From Anolis sagrei (lineage: Eukaryota > Chordata > Lepidosauria > Squamata > Anolidae): a DNA stretch of 64,000 nucleotides. Location of the stretch: the NCBI RefSeq assembly GCF_037176765.1, contig NC_090022.1:57367209-57431208 (forward strand). Direction: 5' to 3'. Both the position numbers and the translations under genes were made by a program. Below are positions 34,946 through 48,900 of the stretch, piece by piece (the first letter of the stretch is position 1; each line of letters starts with the position of its first letter). A model generated the notes under the pieces. It saw nothing but the letters and a program-made list of their open reading frames with translations, was not told the DNA's origin and searched no databases.

Positions 34946-37900
34946 TTATTTGTACCCCGCTAGCATCTCCTGAAGGACTCGATGCGGCTTACACAGGCCA
35001 AGGCCTCAATAAAACATAGCATAACAAAATACACAACTTAAAGCAAATCAAAACAATTAAAGCAATATCAAACAACAAAACAATAAAAACAATACACCAA
35101 AACACAAGAAAACAGGGCCAGGCCAATGTAATGGGTACAGGTTAAAAGTGCTGATGTGACAGGTGGTATATCGGATTTTAGAGTAAGTGCAATGTGCGGG
35201 CAATCTTAAACTCTAATAAAGTGCTTCTGGGACATGTTACTGGAGTTTTCCTATTCTGGAAAGGCACATCAGAACAGCCAGGTCTTCAAGTTCTTCCTAA
35301 AGACTGCCAAGGTAAGGGCCTGTCTGATATCTTTGGGGAGGGAGTTCCAGAGTCAGGGGGCTACCACAGAAAAGGAGCCCCCGGTGGCGCAGTGGGTTAA
35401 AGCCCTGTGCCGGCAGGACTGAAGACCGACAGGTCGCAGGTTCGAATCCGGGGAGAGGTGGATGAGCTCCCTCTATCAGCTCCAGCTCCTCATGCGGGGA
35501 CATGAGAGAAACCTCCCACAAGGATGATAAAACATCAAAAAAAATCATCCGGGCGTCCCCTGGGCAACGTCCTTGCAGACGGCCAATTCTCTCACAACAG
35601 GAGCGACTTGCAGTTTCTCAGGTCGCTCCTGACATGACAAAAAAAACCAGAAAAGGCCCTGTCTCACGTCCCCACCAGACGCGCCTGCGACGCAGGTGGA
35701 ATCGTGAGCAGGGCCTCTCCGGATGAACGAAGAGAACGTGTGGGTTCATAAACAGAGATGTTTAGAATATGTTTCAGTATCCAATCAATTTCACAAAGGA
35801 CTCACACGAGCATATTCAAGCTTAACCATGGAGCTTACTTTGTGGCTTTAGTTAGCTCCCGGCTTAACATTAAAAATCCTCATTTCAGGTTTAGACAGGA
35901 CAGTTTTGATGCACCATATAATTTCCAAGTACTTCAAAAAAAAACATCACAGTCCTGCTAGCAACGAGTAAATATGGTGTTAATTGGCTTGTGCAGCCCT
36001 AAGGTTAGGGGTAACTTTATGGATGTATTACGGCGAAACTGGGTGAATTGGGGTAAGACTGTTTCATCAGTGAAACTGATGAATTAGCTCTATTCATTGC
36101 CCTCGAGTCTGTTTATAGCATTTGGCTTGCAGCATGAGTTCAAAATAACCGTGTTGAAATGTATCCTGCTTGTTTTGGGTGTCTTAACTTCCCAATAACC
36201 ATGCTTATTTGACAGTTAAAACTCCCCAAACAGGCAGGATCCATTTCAACATCCAAGCATTTGAGATCAGGCAGGTGAATACTTACCTTCACCAGCATCT
36301 TCTGTGACTATGGTAAAAGTTGCCGGTTTGTTTGCTACACCATAGACAAGGCCAGGTCCATATGCAGTCACATTTCCACTGTTTGGATAGTTGACATAGA
36401 ATTGTAGAGGGCTCTCTGCAGAGAACAAGATACTATACTTAAACATACATTAAGATGGATACTTTTAAACAGGTTGTTTTAATTTTCTAAAGGAGAAAAA
36501 CACATGCATTTTTTATCCAATAATTTTAACACAGGATGATAAATGTATGGTCTTCTATCTGTCCACCTGTGATGCCCATCATCCCTCACCCTTGGCTAAT
36601 GCTGGCTAATGAGATTTAGTGTACTGAGAGTCACACTGAAACTATACAAACACACAGAGACACATTGCATTTTTCTTGGCTATAAGTAAAACAACTTGGA
36701 GGGTAATACATTCTAATTCCTTGGTTTAAAGACTCTTTTTACCACAAAGTGTTTTTTTACTGTAATCTCTTTGTATATTTCCTTTTGGAGTACTTTAAGT
36801 GCCCTGCTAAATAAAGCCAAAGATGCCACCACAAAACCTTGAATTAGAACACAAGAGCAAAGGTCCACTTCTGCTTTTATGTCAAGGAGGAAATAAAACA
36901 AAGACATGCTACCTCCAAGTATGCTGCTCACTTCCACCCATGTTAATCTTATCCAAATCAGGTTTCTAGCCTCAACTAATGTTGGACATCCACAAGTCCA
37001 AATTTATGTGCACTTAAAAGCAACCTACTTACAACATTTACTTATTTATATTTCTCTCTCATCTTTGTACCAAAAATGTACACAGACAATTTAATGATAC
37101 AGATTATATGAAAAAGTGCACAGCTTTTGCCAACAAAACTTGGAATGTGCCAGTCATCAAGCACAGCCTCTCCTCTCCTGACATCTCCGTTGCCTCGGCA
37201 CTATAAGAGAGTTTTGCGAGACCAGTCACTCTTGTTGCCATGGTGTAGTAATGGTGAGGCCGTGGACCATATTTTAGTTCTTCTTGGCCACTGGTGGTCC
37301 ACAAACCACAGATTGGGAACCACTACTTGGGGGTTTATGTGTTTGTTTTTAACTTATGTTTATGTTGTAGTTTTTTGCTAGTAAATGTGTACCTCTCTTA
37401 TTTTTCAGTAGTTGTTACATTTTTAAATGGATATGACACATAATAAGCATGAAGGATTCTTGGTTATAGCTATATCAGTACACCACGACTTTATGTGCAA
37501 GTTCTTAAGCTTTTGGGAATTTACTCCCTATTTAGCTTTTCTCCCAGACAACAAGTATATGCAATGTTAAGTGCCAAGTGGTAAACCCCAACTTAGCTAA
37601 TACTGCTTGGTTTCGGAGGAAAGAAAGTCAAAAGGATTTTTATTCAACATTAATTTTTTGTTTACATAACCAGCTAGCAATATGATGTAAGCAGTCAGAG
37701 TCTGCCATCTTAGTATTTTCTCTAATTGGGTTTAGCTCTTCATAGCCATATCCCTTCTCCAAGCTATCATTTCACAGAAGAGGGTCTGAGATTCTATCCA
37801 TACACTTCACTTTTTTATTCAACTTTCAATAGGTTTGCACTCAAATTATAAGTTTCAGTTTGATTATACAGTGGAGGGCACAAGCCTAATTCCACAAAAA

Positions 37901-40900
37901 CCAATACTGTTTTAAGCCTGGCAAAGACTACAAACCCACTAAGAATTCCTGCGGCAGAGCAAGCAATGCAACCCAAAACCAGAGGACAGAAATGGGGCAT
38001 CATTCAAAATAAGTATGACATAAATGCAGTATCATTCCAGCTCCACCCTCCCAGCAAATTCTAAAAGGCAATATACTAACCTGGAATATGGTTGCCCATG
38101 TATTTGATATGCATTTCATGCAATCCAACCTCAACAGGAGCATATCTGACTGTGACCGTGCCATCCTTGTTATCCATAATGTCGGCTGTTGCGGTTTTCC
38201 CTGAGGGCATGTGGACTTCCCCTCAAAAAAGAATGAAATACAATTCAAATACACAATATTTTTTTCTCAAAAATCAAAACCAGCTCCAAAAGATATTTTT
38301 ATTCTCAATTCTGTATTTTATGGGAGTTCTTCTTTAAATCTTCCAGATACTGATGAAAAAAATGCTATCAGCTACAAAGATTGTTTGGGGTCTCTACTTC
38401 TCTTCCTTTCAAGAGTACAGATACATTTATTGATTTATATAGTAAACAAGAGCATAACTTAGGTAGAACTGCTTTAGAGAGAAATTTACAGTGGACAAAT
38501 AGCATTTGTTATCACTATTGTATCATGGTGGAAATCACACCTGGGATTTGCCACAACCTGCCCAATCTGACAGATTTAGAGTTCAGCCAAGTCTTCTTAC
38601 TTTGGACCAGGCTGAAGAAAAAAAGATGAAGAAGCCACAATGCAGGATTATGGACAATAGCAGCTATTTCAGGAGGCTTTTGTTTTCTTTCTCCTTCCCG
38701 CCCACATAAGGATTATGCAATTCAGTGGAACAATAATGTTGGGTTGAAAGTTGTTTTAAAATTAGTTCCGTGCATTAGTTACGTGAGGGCAAATACCCAG
38801 AAAACGCACACAAAGGGGGAGAATATGCAAAGAATCTTACTTGGATTATTTCATAGAGAGTAATCAAATGAGTGCAGAGAGTTATTTACCAGTTATTTCT
38901 CCTTTTCTTACTGCAAAAGGAATGACCATATCAAAGGGTTTAAATCCCAAACCATTCATGGCACCATCAGGTACATAAGCTTCTTCTGTGACCTAAAGCA
39001 TTAAAAAGTTACTGTCAATTTTTCTGATCCACTAGAGAATATTCTGCTTGACTAAACTGGTGGGTTCAGGCACTTGAAACCCAGAATGAAGGTATCATTC
39101 AACTACAGAGACCAAAACACAGGCTTGCTCTCAATCATACATGTTCAGAAGAGAATGTTTTAAACATGGAAATGGAGGAATGAAGACGCAAGACCCTTGG
39201 ACATGTACAAGATGCAAGAGAGCTCCGTCTGAAATTTTTGATTATGGCCTGAAAAAAAGTAACCTTCCAAAAGAAAACACCAGAATGTAAAGCGAGAGCA
39301 GCAAGAACACTCCAGAAGGTACTGTTTGCCATCTTATAACAAGAGAGAAATCAGTATTAGGTCCCCTAAGAAAAGAGTCCCATAGCTGGAATGATTGTGA
39401 GGTTAGAAATTGTTCAAAATAGCATTAGCACAGCAATGAAGAAAGATCCTGAACCAAATTGGAGTTTTCCCTAGGCAGAGTTCTGACCACCATTAAGATG
39501 TGACATGAAAGCAAGCACGAGCAATTCCAAGACGCAATTACTTCTTGAATGGAAAATGGAAGAAAATGTTAAAAACAGAAACAAAACTTTTGTACCCAGG
39601 GCTGGAATCCAGGGGGACAGGCTGCATTTAGTGGTTCCTGAGACAATACTGCAACTTCATCTGGATCTGTAGCCTGGTTAGTGGCAAAAAGCAAGTTATA
39701 GGTTTTTTTTAAAAAAAATCTTCCTTCCATACAGCTAATAAAAACTATCACAAGGCATATATCTAAGCATATGGTTCTAGGGTGGCAACACTTTCAAGCA
39801 AACCAGCTGCACAAAGTAAAGTTGAATACACTTTGTAATGGTCTCTGGTTTTGCTTACCACCCCCCAGCTGCCTCACTCCAAAACCTCACCAAAATCTTG
39901 AGGGAGGATGGGAGTAACATGGCTGATGGCAGAACTGAGTGGACAGCTATCATCACAGAACAACTAACTTCCAAAAGCCAATTTAGAACAACCACAATAC
40001 CAAAACTGAACCAAATGCCAAATTTCTTTCTTGACCCACTATTGAGGTCAAAGGCATCTTTCACTCCAGTCAGAAAGGAGCTGGAAGCAAAGAGTAGATC
40101 TGGAAGATTAATCTTTACACTCCACTAAAAGACTAACAAATGGTTGTTCATTTAGCTTCTGAAAAGAGGTTGCATGACTACTCAATTACTAAATAGATGA
40201 GGAAGAATGCAAACTTTGTTGTCGGGCAGCTGGGCTGATGTGGGTCTCATTTTGAAACGTCACTTCAAAGTCAAGCAAAACTAGTTACTGGCTATAATTT
40301 GAGATGTTCTATGACAGGCAGAAGTGGAGGGATTGTTTTTGTAAATTCTTTTGTCAATATTCAAAGTTGTTCTTTGACCTGCTATTGGGATCACTGAAAA
40401 GAAATGTGCTTGCTTAGAAAGTTCCAGCACCTTTGGTATGTTTGCTTGATCTTATCTTCCTGACTACACTCATCATCTGCTCTCAATCAACTTTGTCCCA
40501 TTTCATATGCACAAATTCACTGGACATAAAGTTTTTAGCAGACCTTCTATTTACACCCTAGTGACCATCGCATTCCTAAGTCATTAAGGTTACACACAAG
40601 TTGCAAGGACAGCAGCTTGAGGAAACAATGGACGTTGAGAAAGTGCGAAGAAGGGAAGTGTTCGCCAGTAAGGTTTGGGGTGCTGCATTTCTCATTTGTG
40701 TATGCTAGAGGGATCTGAAAAGTAGGCTATTTTGAACATGTGCCAAACTTGTCACAGTTATTCTGCCAGCCATTTGTATCTCAAGTGGAGAAACTCTTGT
40801 TCACTTCAAAATTATAGCAACTAGTCCTCTTACCACAACAGTGAAGGGGCTGTTCGGAATATCCACTCCACCAAAGCGGACATAAATTACATAGGTTCCT

Positions 40901-42896
40901 GGATTAACAGCTGTATAATAAATGTCATATGTTCCATCTTCATTTTCAATGACCTCTGCTTCGGCTTCCGTGCCATCTGGTGTCAGTACAGTGCATGTCA
41001 CTTTGCCCTTGCCCGCAGATTTAGCATCTACTACAAAGCCAACTTCTTCTCCTGTCTTCACTGTGGCTGCAATGCCAGGACCTGGAAAGCAATTTGTATG
41101 AATGTCAGGGAAGCTTCGGCATACCTTTGCCAAGGAAGAAGTATGATGTTTCCTCTTGGATGTCTGCACTATGAAAAACACAGCAAGCAAAACCAAAATT
41201 CCACCCTCAGAAGTAAAAATATTGATATAAACCTCTGGAAGCAGGCAAATACACACTGAAGGCCCTCTTCAAGGCACAGATCAAGTGTCTGACTGCTGCG
41301 TATAAAGGTAGAAGAACCAGAGAGAAATTCAACTGCCTTCAAGACCTATTTCTCATTGAAATGGCATTCCCACTATTGAATAATTTTATCAAGAACCAAA
41401 CTGATCACATCCTTGAAAATGTCCAGTCTCTAGATCTACACAATCTAAAGCAATGGTAGGAATTATGCGGCTTTCCAGAATTTAGGGGGGTTTCAACTGC
41501 CAACATCACTTGCCACAAAGTGGCCAGAACTTTCAGTTCAGTAATGTTATGCGAACCACACAACAGCCATCATAATACAGTGGAAGGTACTTTTGAGATA
41601 CCTTTCCTATGGCTTACTGCAGCATAAGTACTCTCAGGGTAAGGGAAACCTTTTGCCATCCAGATGTTCTGGCACAGAACTTCTATCAGCTCCACCCAAC
41701 CAATGATAAGACATCCTGAAAGCTGCAGCCAAATATCTGGAGAGCCAAAGTCTTGTCACAATAAATCAGAATTGTGAATGTGGAAAAAAGCTTTCCTCAT
41801 ATGAAGGGAGGAGCAAAAAAAAGCAACTGGAAGGCACTGAAAAACAAACTGCTTGCCTGCAACTGTGGTTCTTCAAGTGATCATCAGTGAACCTATAGGT
41901 ATAGATTGTTCTCTGGTTGTGCAGGGCCTGATTGGGAACTTCTAAAATTAAGGATGCCTCTACACAATAGAATTGATGCAGTTTCGCATCACTGAAACAG
42001 CCATGGTTCAATGCTTTAGGATCATTGGAGTTGTACTTTGGTGAGGCACCATCACTCTTTGGCAGAGAAGGCTAAACACCTTTAAAACCACTCTCAATGG
42101 GGTATAAAAAGAAACACAGGTCTTAGCTTAGACATATGAGGAAACTACATTTAAACATCAAACCCTAGCTGTTCAAGAAAAGTAAAAAAAATGACCATTG
42201 AAGAAGGTCTATGTCCAGTGAAGTCTAATTGTGTTTTTCAAGCAGTATCTTGAGTTTAGTGAGACATGTGCATGTCGTTATATACCTTCAATGAATGGAG
42301 TTGAACATACAAATAAGAGACACAAGAGTCACATATGGTTGCAGGTCTTGCTGTGATCAAATGCGAGATCACCTAACAAACCAATAGGTTTTGTTCAACA
42401 TGCCCTTCCATCAAAATTGTAATTCTCAGGGGGTTTGTAGTAACCTCTCTGATCAAATACTCCTTTTTAGAGCACTTCTCTGCCCATGGGACTCACAGTA
42501 TCAATCTGTCCTGCCCTGAACTGTTAGCAGTGTTTTTGTAATGTTTAAGTGCCCTATAGATTTAATATTTCTGCTTTGCTGATACAGAGGGGAAATTTTT
42601 GAGTATAGGCAGTCCACGAATTACAAACATCCAACTTACAAACAACTCATAGTCAGGAACAGGAATAAGAGAGATCTACTCCTAGGAAGAGAAATTCACT
42701 CCTGTAAGAGTTATCATGGAAATATTAAATCTATAGGGCACTGTCTTTATCAGCAATCCTTGTTTCCACAACCAGCCATTTTTTTCAAAATCCACTTATC
42801 ACAGGAACAAAAAGTAAGGTGAAATCTTCTGAACAGGGGCACAGACAGCAAAAGAAGCATCACAGGGATTTTCACCCTTCCCTATGCTATCCAAAG

Positions 42897-42942
<46 letters not shown>

Positions 42943-45900
42943 GAGTTACACTTTAAAATGTACCGGTTGAAACTTACATATAAATTCAACTTAAGAACCA
43001 ATCTTGTTCGTAACTTGGTGACTGCCTATATCTTAATCAAGTGTGATATATCTACATAAGGTCTGTAGGATGACTGCATGGCTTACTTGGCTCCTAAACT
43101 TTGTGCAAGTACTTACAAGGGAAATTAGAAGACACTGAGGTAGGAATTTACCTGTTGCTAGACACTTGCTGGCATCTCCAGCTGGTGATACACGAACTCG
43201 GTAAGGAGAAAGAGGTATATCATCCCCACCATATTTAATGCCAACAGAATATCGACCCGTCTTGTCAGGAATGTACGTTACTGCGTAAGTGCCATCATTG
43301 TTGTCATGGATATCTGCCTTCTTTGGTTTGCCATCTTGGTCCTGAACATCAGAAGTAATACCAGAATTAACAGACAAGCCCTCTGAAGGCTGTTTAGTCT
43401 TGATAGTTCATTTTCTTTTGAAGTCCTGTTGATTTTAGCAGTAAAATGTCACTGACACTGAATTAACCCATCAAATTAGTTTGTTGCAGCTCATGAAATC
43501 TCACCTCATGGTCAAAAAGTCATTGGGAATAGGTCTTTGGGAGCAAATATTCAGACTCTTCAGATTTTGTAAGAAACAATGACTCTGGATCCCCACAGAA
43601 TGTGTGTAGACAACTTACATGCACCAACATGAAGTAATCATGTTAACCTACTGCTTCCTTAACTTAGCTTATAATAGTCACCAGTGCCACTAAAAAATGT
43701 CTACATGTAGTATCTGTGTTGTGTAGTTGTAATGCAAGAGCTGTGATAATAAAGGTCCTTATTTGAAATAGGCTGGTTTGACTAAGATTTTAATTTTTTC
43801 CCCATAAAACATTTTTCAAAGATGCGAATTAGATAAAAGATATACCATAAATTGCAGTATTATGCCTAGTAAGTATTCAGCTCTTAAATTAAGGAGTTTT
43901 GTCTTGCTGCATGGGTTAACTAACATTTCTAAACCTATGCCTGTAATTACAAAAGCTTCCAACAAAGCTGTCCTGAAACTGAGCCCAGAACCACTACGAT
44001 TAGCTCCCAATCATGCATTTGCCTTCTGCAAAACCTTGTATATGCTCATTCATGGTGAAAACTGCATACTGCACTAGTTTAGAGAATGTGAAAAGGCCAG
44101 AAATAGTTCACATTTAAAGCTCTTTATCGTGTATTCTGTACAGGACACCCTATATTAGAATCTAAAAATTTTGCCTGAAAAGTTCAGAGCCAACATGCTG
44201 TAGCCACACAACATTTTGCTAATATGCAACTTACACTTTTTAAGGAAATGTCTGGAAGAATTGTTCTCTGAAAGCTATTTAATCCAAGTTGATACTTTAA
44301 AGTAGGCTGAGAATTGCGGTATATAAGCGTAGTAAATAAATAAATAAAATTCATCAGGAGGCAATGCTTTATGTCCCTTATCTGTTAGCAGGCAAGCATC
44401 TCAAATATTTACAATTCATCATGTAAAGATTGAGCTAGTCTGTTGAAGAAAGTGTCTATTTTAGAAGAAACACAAAAAGAATAACTTACAGCTACATTTA
44501 CTGAGAGAAGTCCTTGACCAGCATCTCTAGCATCAACAACGAAATCAGCAGGCATACTTGCTTGGACCCCATGGGCATTGAGGCCAGGCCCACTAGCAGT
44601 CACTTTACTGGCTTCATATGTAGGAAGCACCTTCACTTTGAATGGGCTGTTGAAAGAAGGACATTATTTCCAGCATCACAAATCATCTACATTTATCTTG
44701 GAGTTGTCATAATAGCAAATGGTGCAAAATGAGAAAACATGCAAGTCTAGCATACCTATCTACATTAAATATTAATTAGTCCTGTAGTCTTTAGACTGAA
44801 CAGTAGCATAGTTACAAGTTGTTATAGAATAGCCACCAGAGACTGATGATTTAACTGATTTAGCTAATGATTTAGAGAGGATTGTGAGCTTTCCTGTGGC
44901 ACAAAGTGATGGCCCCTCAAGTCTGCAAAATTATGGTTTTCACTGTGAGACAAACAACTCGGATAGTGTAGAGCGTCAAGGGCAGAAGGGGGGGGGGGGT
45001 ATTAGAAGCAGCAGCAGCAAGGTAAAGAATCGAGTGAGAAGATGAGTGATAAGGAGGGTTCTCATGGAAACCCACCTGCAGCCACGGAGGTCAACAAAAG
45101 TCTTTGTTTACAAATCAGAGCCAAAAATAGACTGCGAAAGTCAGAGAGATTACATGGGAAAGTTGTGAAAAAGTTTCACAGGAAATGGAAATATTTCAGG
45201 CGTGTCTATTAAACTACAAGTTTAATGTTTGCCATAGATGCAGAACAAGCCCTATGAGGAGCGGCTTAAGGAGCTGGGCATGTTTAGCCTGAAGAAGAGA
45301 AGGCTGAGAGGGGATATGATAGCCATGTATAAATATGTGAGAGGAAGCCACAGGGAGGAGGGAGCAAGCTTGTTTTCTGCTTCCCTGGAGACTAGGACGC
45401 GGAGCAATGGCTTCAAACTACAAGAGAGGAGATTCCATCTGAACATGAGGAAGAACTTCCTGACTGTGAGAGCCGTTCAGCAGTGGAACTCTCTGCCCTG
45501 GAGTGTGGTGGAGGCTCCTTCTTTGGAAGCTTTTAAACAGAGGCTGGATGGCCATCTGTCAGGGGTGATTTGAATGCAATATTCCTGCTTCTTGGCAGGG
45601 GGTTGGACTGGATGGCCCATGAGGTCTCTTCCAACTCTTTGATTCTATGATTCTAGGTGAAACATCAGGAGAGAATGCCTCTAGAACAGTGGTTCTCCAC
45701 CTGGGGTCCCCAGATGTTTTTGGCCTACAACTCCCAGAAATCTCAGCCAGTTTACCAGCTGTTAGAATATCTGGGAGTTGAAGGCCAAAAACATCTGGGG
45801 ACCCCAGGTTGAGAACCACTGCTCTAGAACATGGCCATATAGCCCAAAAAAAACCTACAACAACCCAGTGATTCCAGCCATGAAAGCCTTCGACAATTCA

Positions 45901-48900
45901 AACTACAAGTTGTTTACCTTAAGGTCAGTTCAGGCAATGCTGTGTTAGAGTGAAAAGCTAAGCCTGAGTTCTCTTGTTCCTGGTTCAAGTCAAGCTCTGA
46001 TTCTGGATGTAATATATCCTGGAAGTTTTCCATGTTCCTGTTCATGTACTCCTGTTCAAGTTTTACTAGTTATACCTTCCTGTTTGTGGACTTATGCTGT
46101 ATCTGTGATTCCTGGTTGTTCCTGGACTTTGTCACCTCTGGAACTTTATGAGATACCTGGGTTATTTTTTGGTTACCATCTTTAGCTAAACCTTTTTGGA
46201 TTATAGATCTTCCTTTCTTCCTGATTTTTTTTTTTGTTATAATGTTTATTGTGCAGTTTTTTCTGTGATACATAATTTAAAAAAAGAGAGAGAAAAAAAA
46301 AGAAAAAAAAAGAAAAAAAAAGAAACCGCCTAAAAGATCCCCGTGCCGCCCCCACCTGTCTCCTCCCTCCTCCTCCCCCCCCCCCCCCCATGTGAAGGAC
46401 TTCCCAGAGTCTTCAAAGAGAACCTTCCCCTTTTGGTATGGTTCTCATCCAAATTTCTTTCATTTTTCTGGCGTTGTCTCCATCTGTTAATTTCCTTCAG
46501 AGACTGGAAATGTCTATTATCATAGTCAGTTTTTCCCTTTTTTTCTTCCTGATTTTTATATGCTTTTTATATGGTTTTTGCAATTAACTGCTTGCTTGTA
46601 TTCCTGGACTCTTGTGTGGTGTGGTGGTCATAGGTGTTCCCAGGCCTGGAGTGCAACACTACTCAAAACTCTTACATGTAGAAGCTTGTCTGCAATATAA
46701 AGGTAGATCTTTCAAGAGACACCAGACAAATAAATGTGTGCCATTTTCTATTCCCCATGACAGTGCACATCACTTTGGATCTTCTATTTCCTACAACCAC
46801 TGAGAGAAATGAAGCCCACGTGATGCAGGCTAATTCTTCCAAGATAGAATTAGACAACAGTTAATATATGTATTGATGCAACCCATCCTAAATGTGGAAG
46901 CCATCCAATAGCTACGTTTCATTAAAATTGTTCCAAAATTAGGTTTGACCTTCTTCCTCTTACCTTCTAGGAATCTCTTCATCTGCATATTTTACTGCAA
47001 TTGTATAAGGGCCCTCCTGCGTAGGCGTGTATGCTACTGTATGAGTGCCATCACCATTGTCAACTACGCTCACAGGTTCTGCCAGGCCTAAGGAGGGATG
47101 ACAAATGAGACCACATTTTAATCATTTAGCTGCCCTCTCACCAGGACTTTAGTTCTACATGAATTAACTTTCCACTTTGGAGCATGAGCACACAACACTA
47201 ATTTAAAGCCCTGCAAGAAATCTGCACAAACATCTGCTCTGTGACCTGCTTAGATAACACCAATATATGCCTTATTCCTATCATTCCCAGTCTGTGACCT
47301 CACCAATTAGAAAAAGTGAAATCACAGGCAGTCTCTTGGTTGGCTCAAGTCCAACAGCTGTAAGCTAAGAGCCTAGTATCAAAGACAGATTGGAAGAATT
47401 TATTGTTCCAAAATTAGACAGCTGGTTAAGTCAGTTATCAGGCATAGTTACCAAAAAGCTCACAGAAGCAGGAAACGAAACTTCTGTTTTCCACTATTAC
47501 CCACTATCAGTGGTTAGGCACAACTTCCAATCCAAAATGGTGGCTTGTTAGTTTAGAACAGGCAGTGGATTTATTCAGCTTGCCACAAAGAAGTTTAAAG
47601 AACTGAATAAATCCAGCACTATCAGGCAAGAGTTGGGTTATCTGCCAATGCAAGACTGAAGCATTTTAATATCCCAGAAATCAAGATGCATGGATTGGTA
47701 CATAAAGCATTTCCCAGAATTATTTGCACATGCATGAAGCTGTGATTAGACATCTCTGAAGTCACAATTTAGGTCATATTAGTGGGGGAAAGGAGTGAAA
47801 AAAGTAACAAAAAGGTTATCTCAATTGCAAGCTGGTAGCATAGCACTAAAGAAGAATTATTTAACTGAGCTAGTTTAGAGCAACAAAGCACAGTTATTGG
47901 GATTACAAGATTTTCTAAAAGACACAAGTAATTAGTGAAAGTTCAAACCTGTCTCATTAGATTCAACCTGTGGGTCACCTTTAAAGAACTCTGAAATGGC
48001 TTTCAGTGGACTGCGCCATGACTGGGAATCCGGCTCATCAGCTAGAATCAGAAAACTATTAACTTAATAATCCAAAACCAGAACTCCTGTCAGTTGTCCC
48101 TTGCAAAAGGGCTTAAACTGTATTACAGAACAAACAAAGCAGCTTCACATGCAATAACCATGCTAAATCCATTTGTCACAGTTTCATGGTATAATACAGG
48201 TGCAGATTAATTTGGAATACTACTACCTCCCTTTGGGTAACTTTTATCAAAGGTACAGAGAATAAATAATTCTACATAAGAAGCTGAATTAGATCCAGCA
48301 GTCACAGGCCTGAAATAAATTTGCTCGGAGAAGTCCTCCCAACATGCATACTGGAAGTCTAGCTTTGAGTACTCACAGAAAGACTGCCGGATAGTTGTTT
48401 ATTTGGCACAAGTATATACATTTGATTTCTGTACTTGACAATACAAGATTTTTAACTAGCAAGTGAATGTGTTTTGGTATCTGACAGTAATAAAAAAAAC
48501 CCTCTATGGCCTTTTCTTTCCCTTGCAGTCATTCTGATTGGTTCATAGAAATTCTTTCTTGGCCTTGCACCTTCAACTGTAATCCATCTTCCTCCAGTAC
48601 TCACATCTGCCTTGTCCTCAGGCCTTTACCTCTATCCTTCCCTCCCCCCCCCCCCCCCCCCAGCCCTCAATAGGCATACTTCTCTTGTCCTCAGCTCTTC
48701 TATCTTTCTGCTTACTCTGCTCAAGGAACATAAATACTTCAAATGAAGCCAACTTGAGGAAAAAATTTTATACGATGCTGAAATACACCCAGGAATTCCC
48801 TGCTGCATGACACTAGGGCAGCTGACCGTGTCAGAGATTAGTCAACTCATCTTTCATCTGTGAATTCCAACACAACACACATTGATTTTGTTCTCCACTT

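Larger units (their letters stand above)
41082..43151 (-). other. FLNB intron (2.1 kb)
   Basis: It carries a decayed foldback element (about 41,946-42,090) and an element with CAGTCC ends (42,604-43,030). The part at 41,270-41,460 has a LINE-like feel but no firm match. Confidence 0.55.
44647..46963 (-). other. FLNB intron (2.3 kb)
   Basis: It contains, in order, a poly-G run (44,987-44,998), a CR1 end, a half foldback element with a hAT element inside it, and a retrotransposed insertion with 16-bp target duplications. All are listed separately. Confidence 0.7.

Noticed and set aside
45238-45573. 111-codon open frame resembling a conserved protein
   Set aside because: It is the C-terminus of CR1 LINE ORF2, repeated in decayed form at 15.8, 23.4, 25.3 and 56.2 kb.
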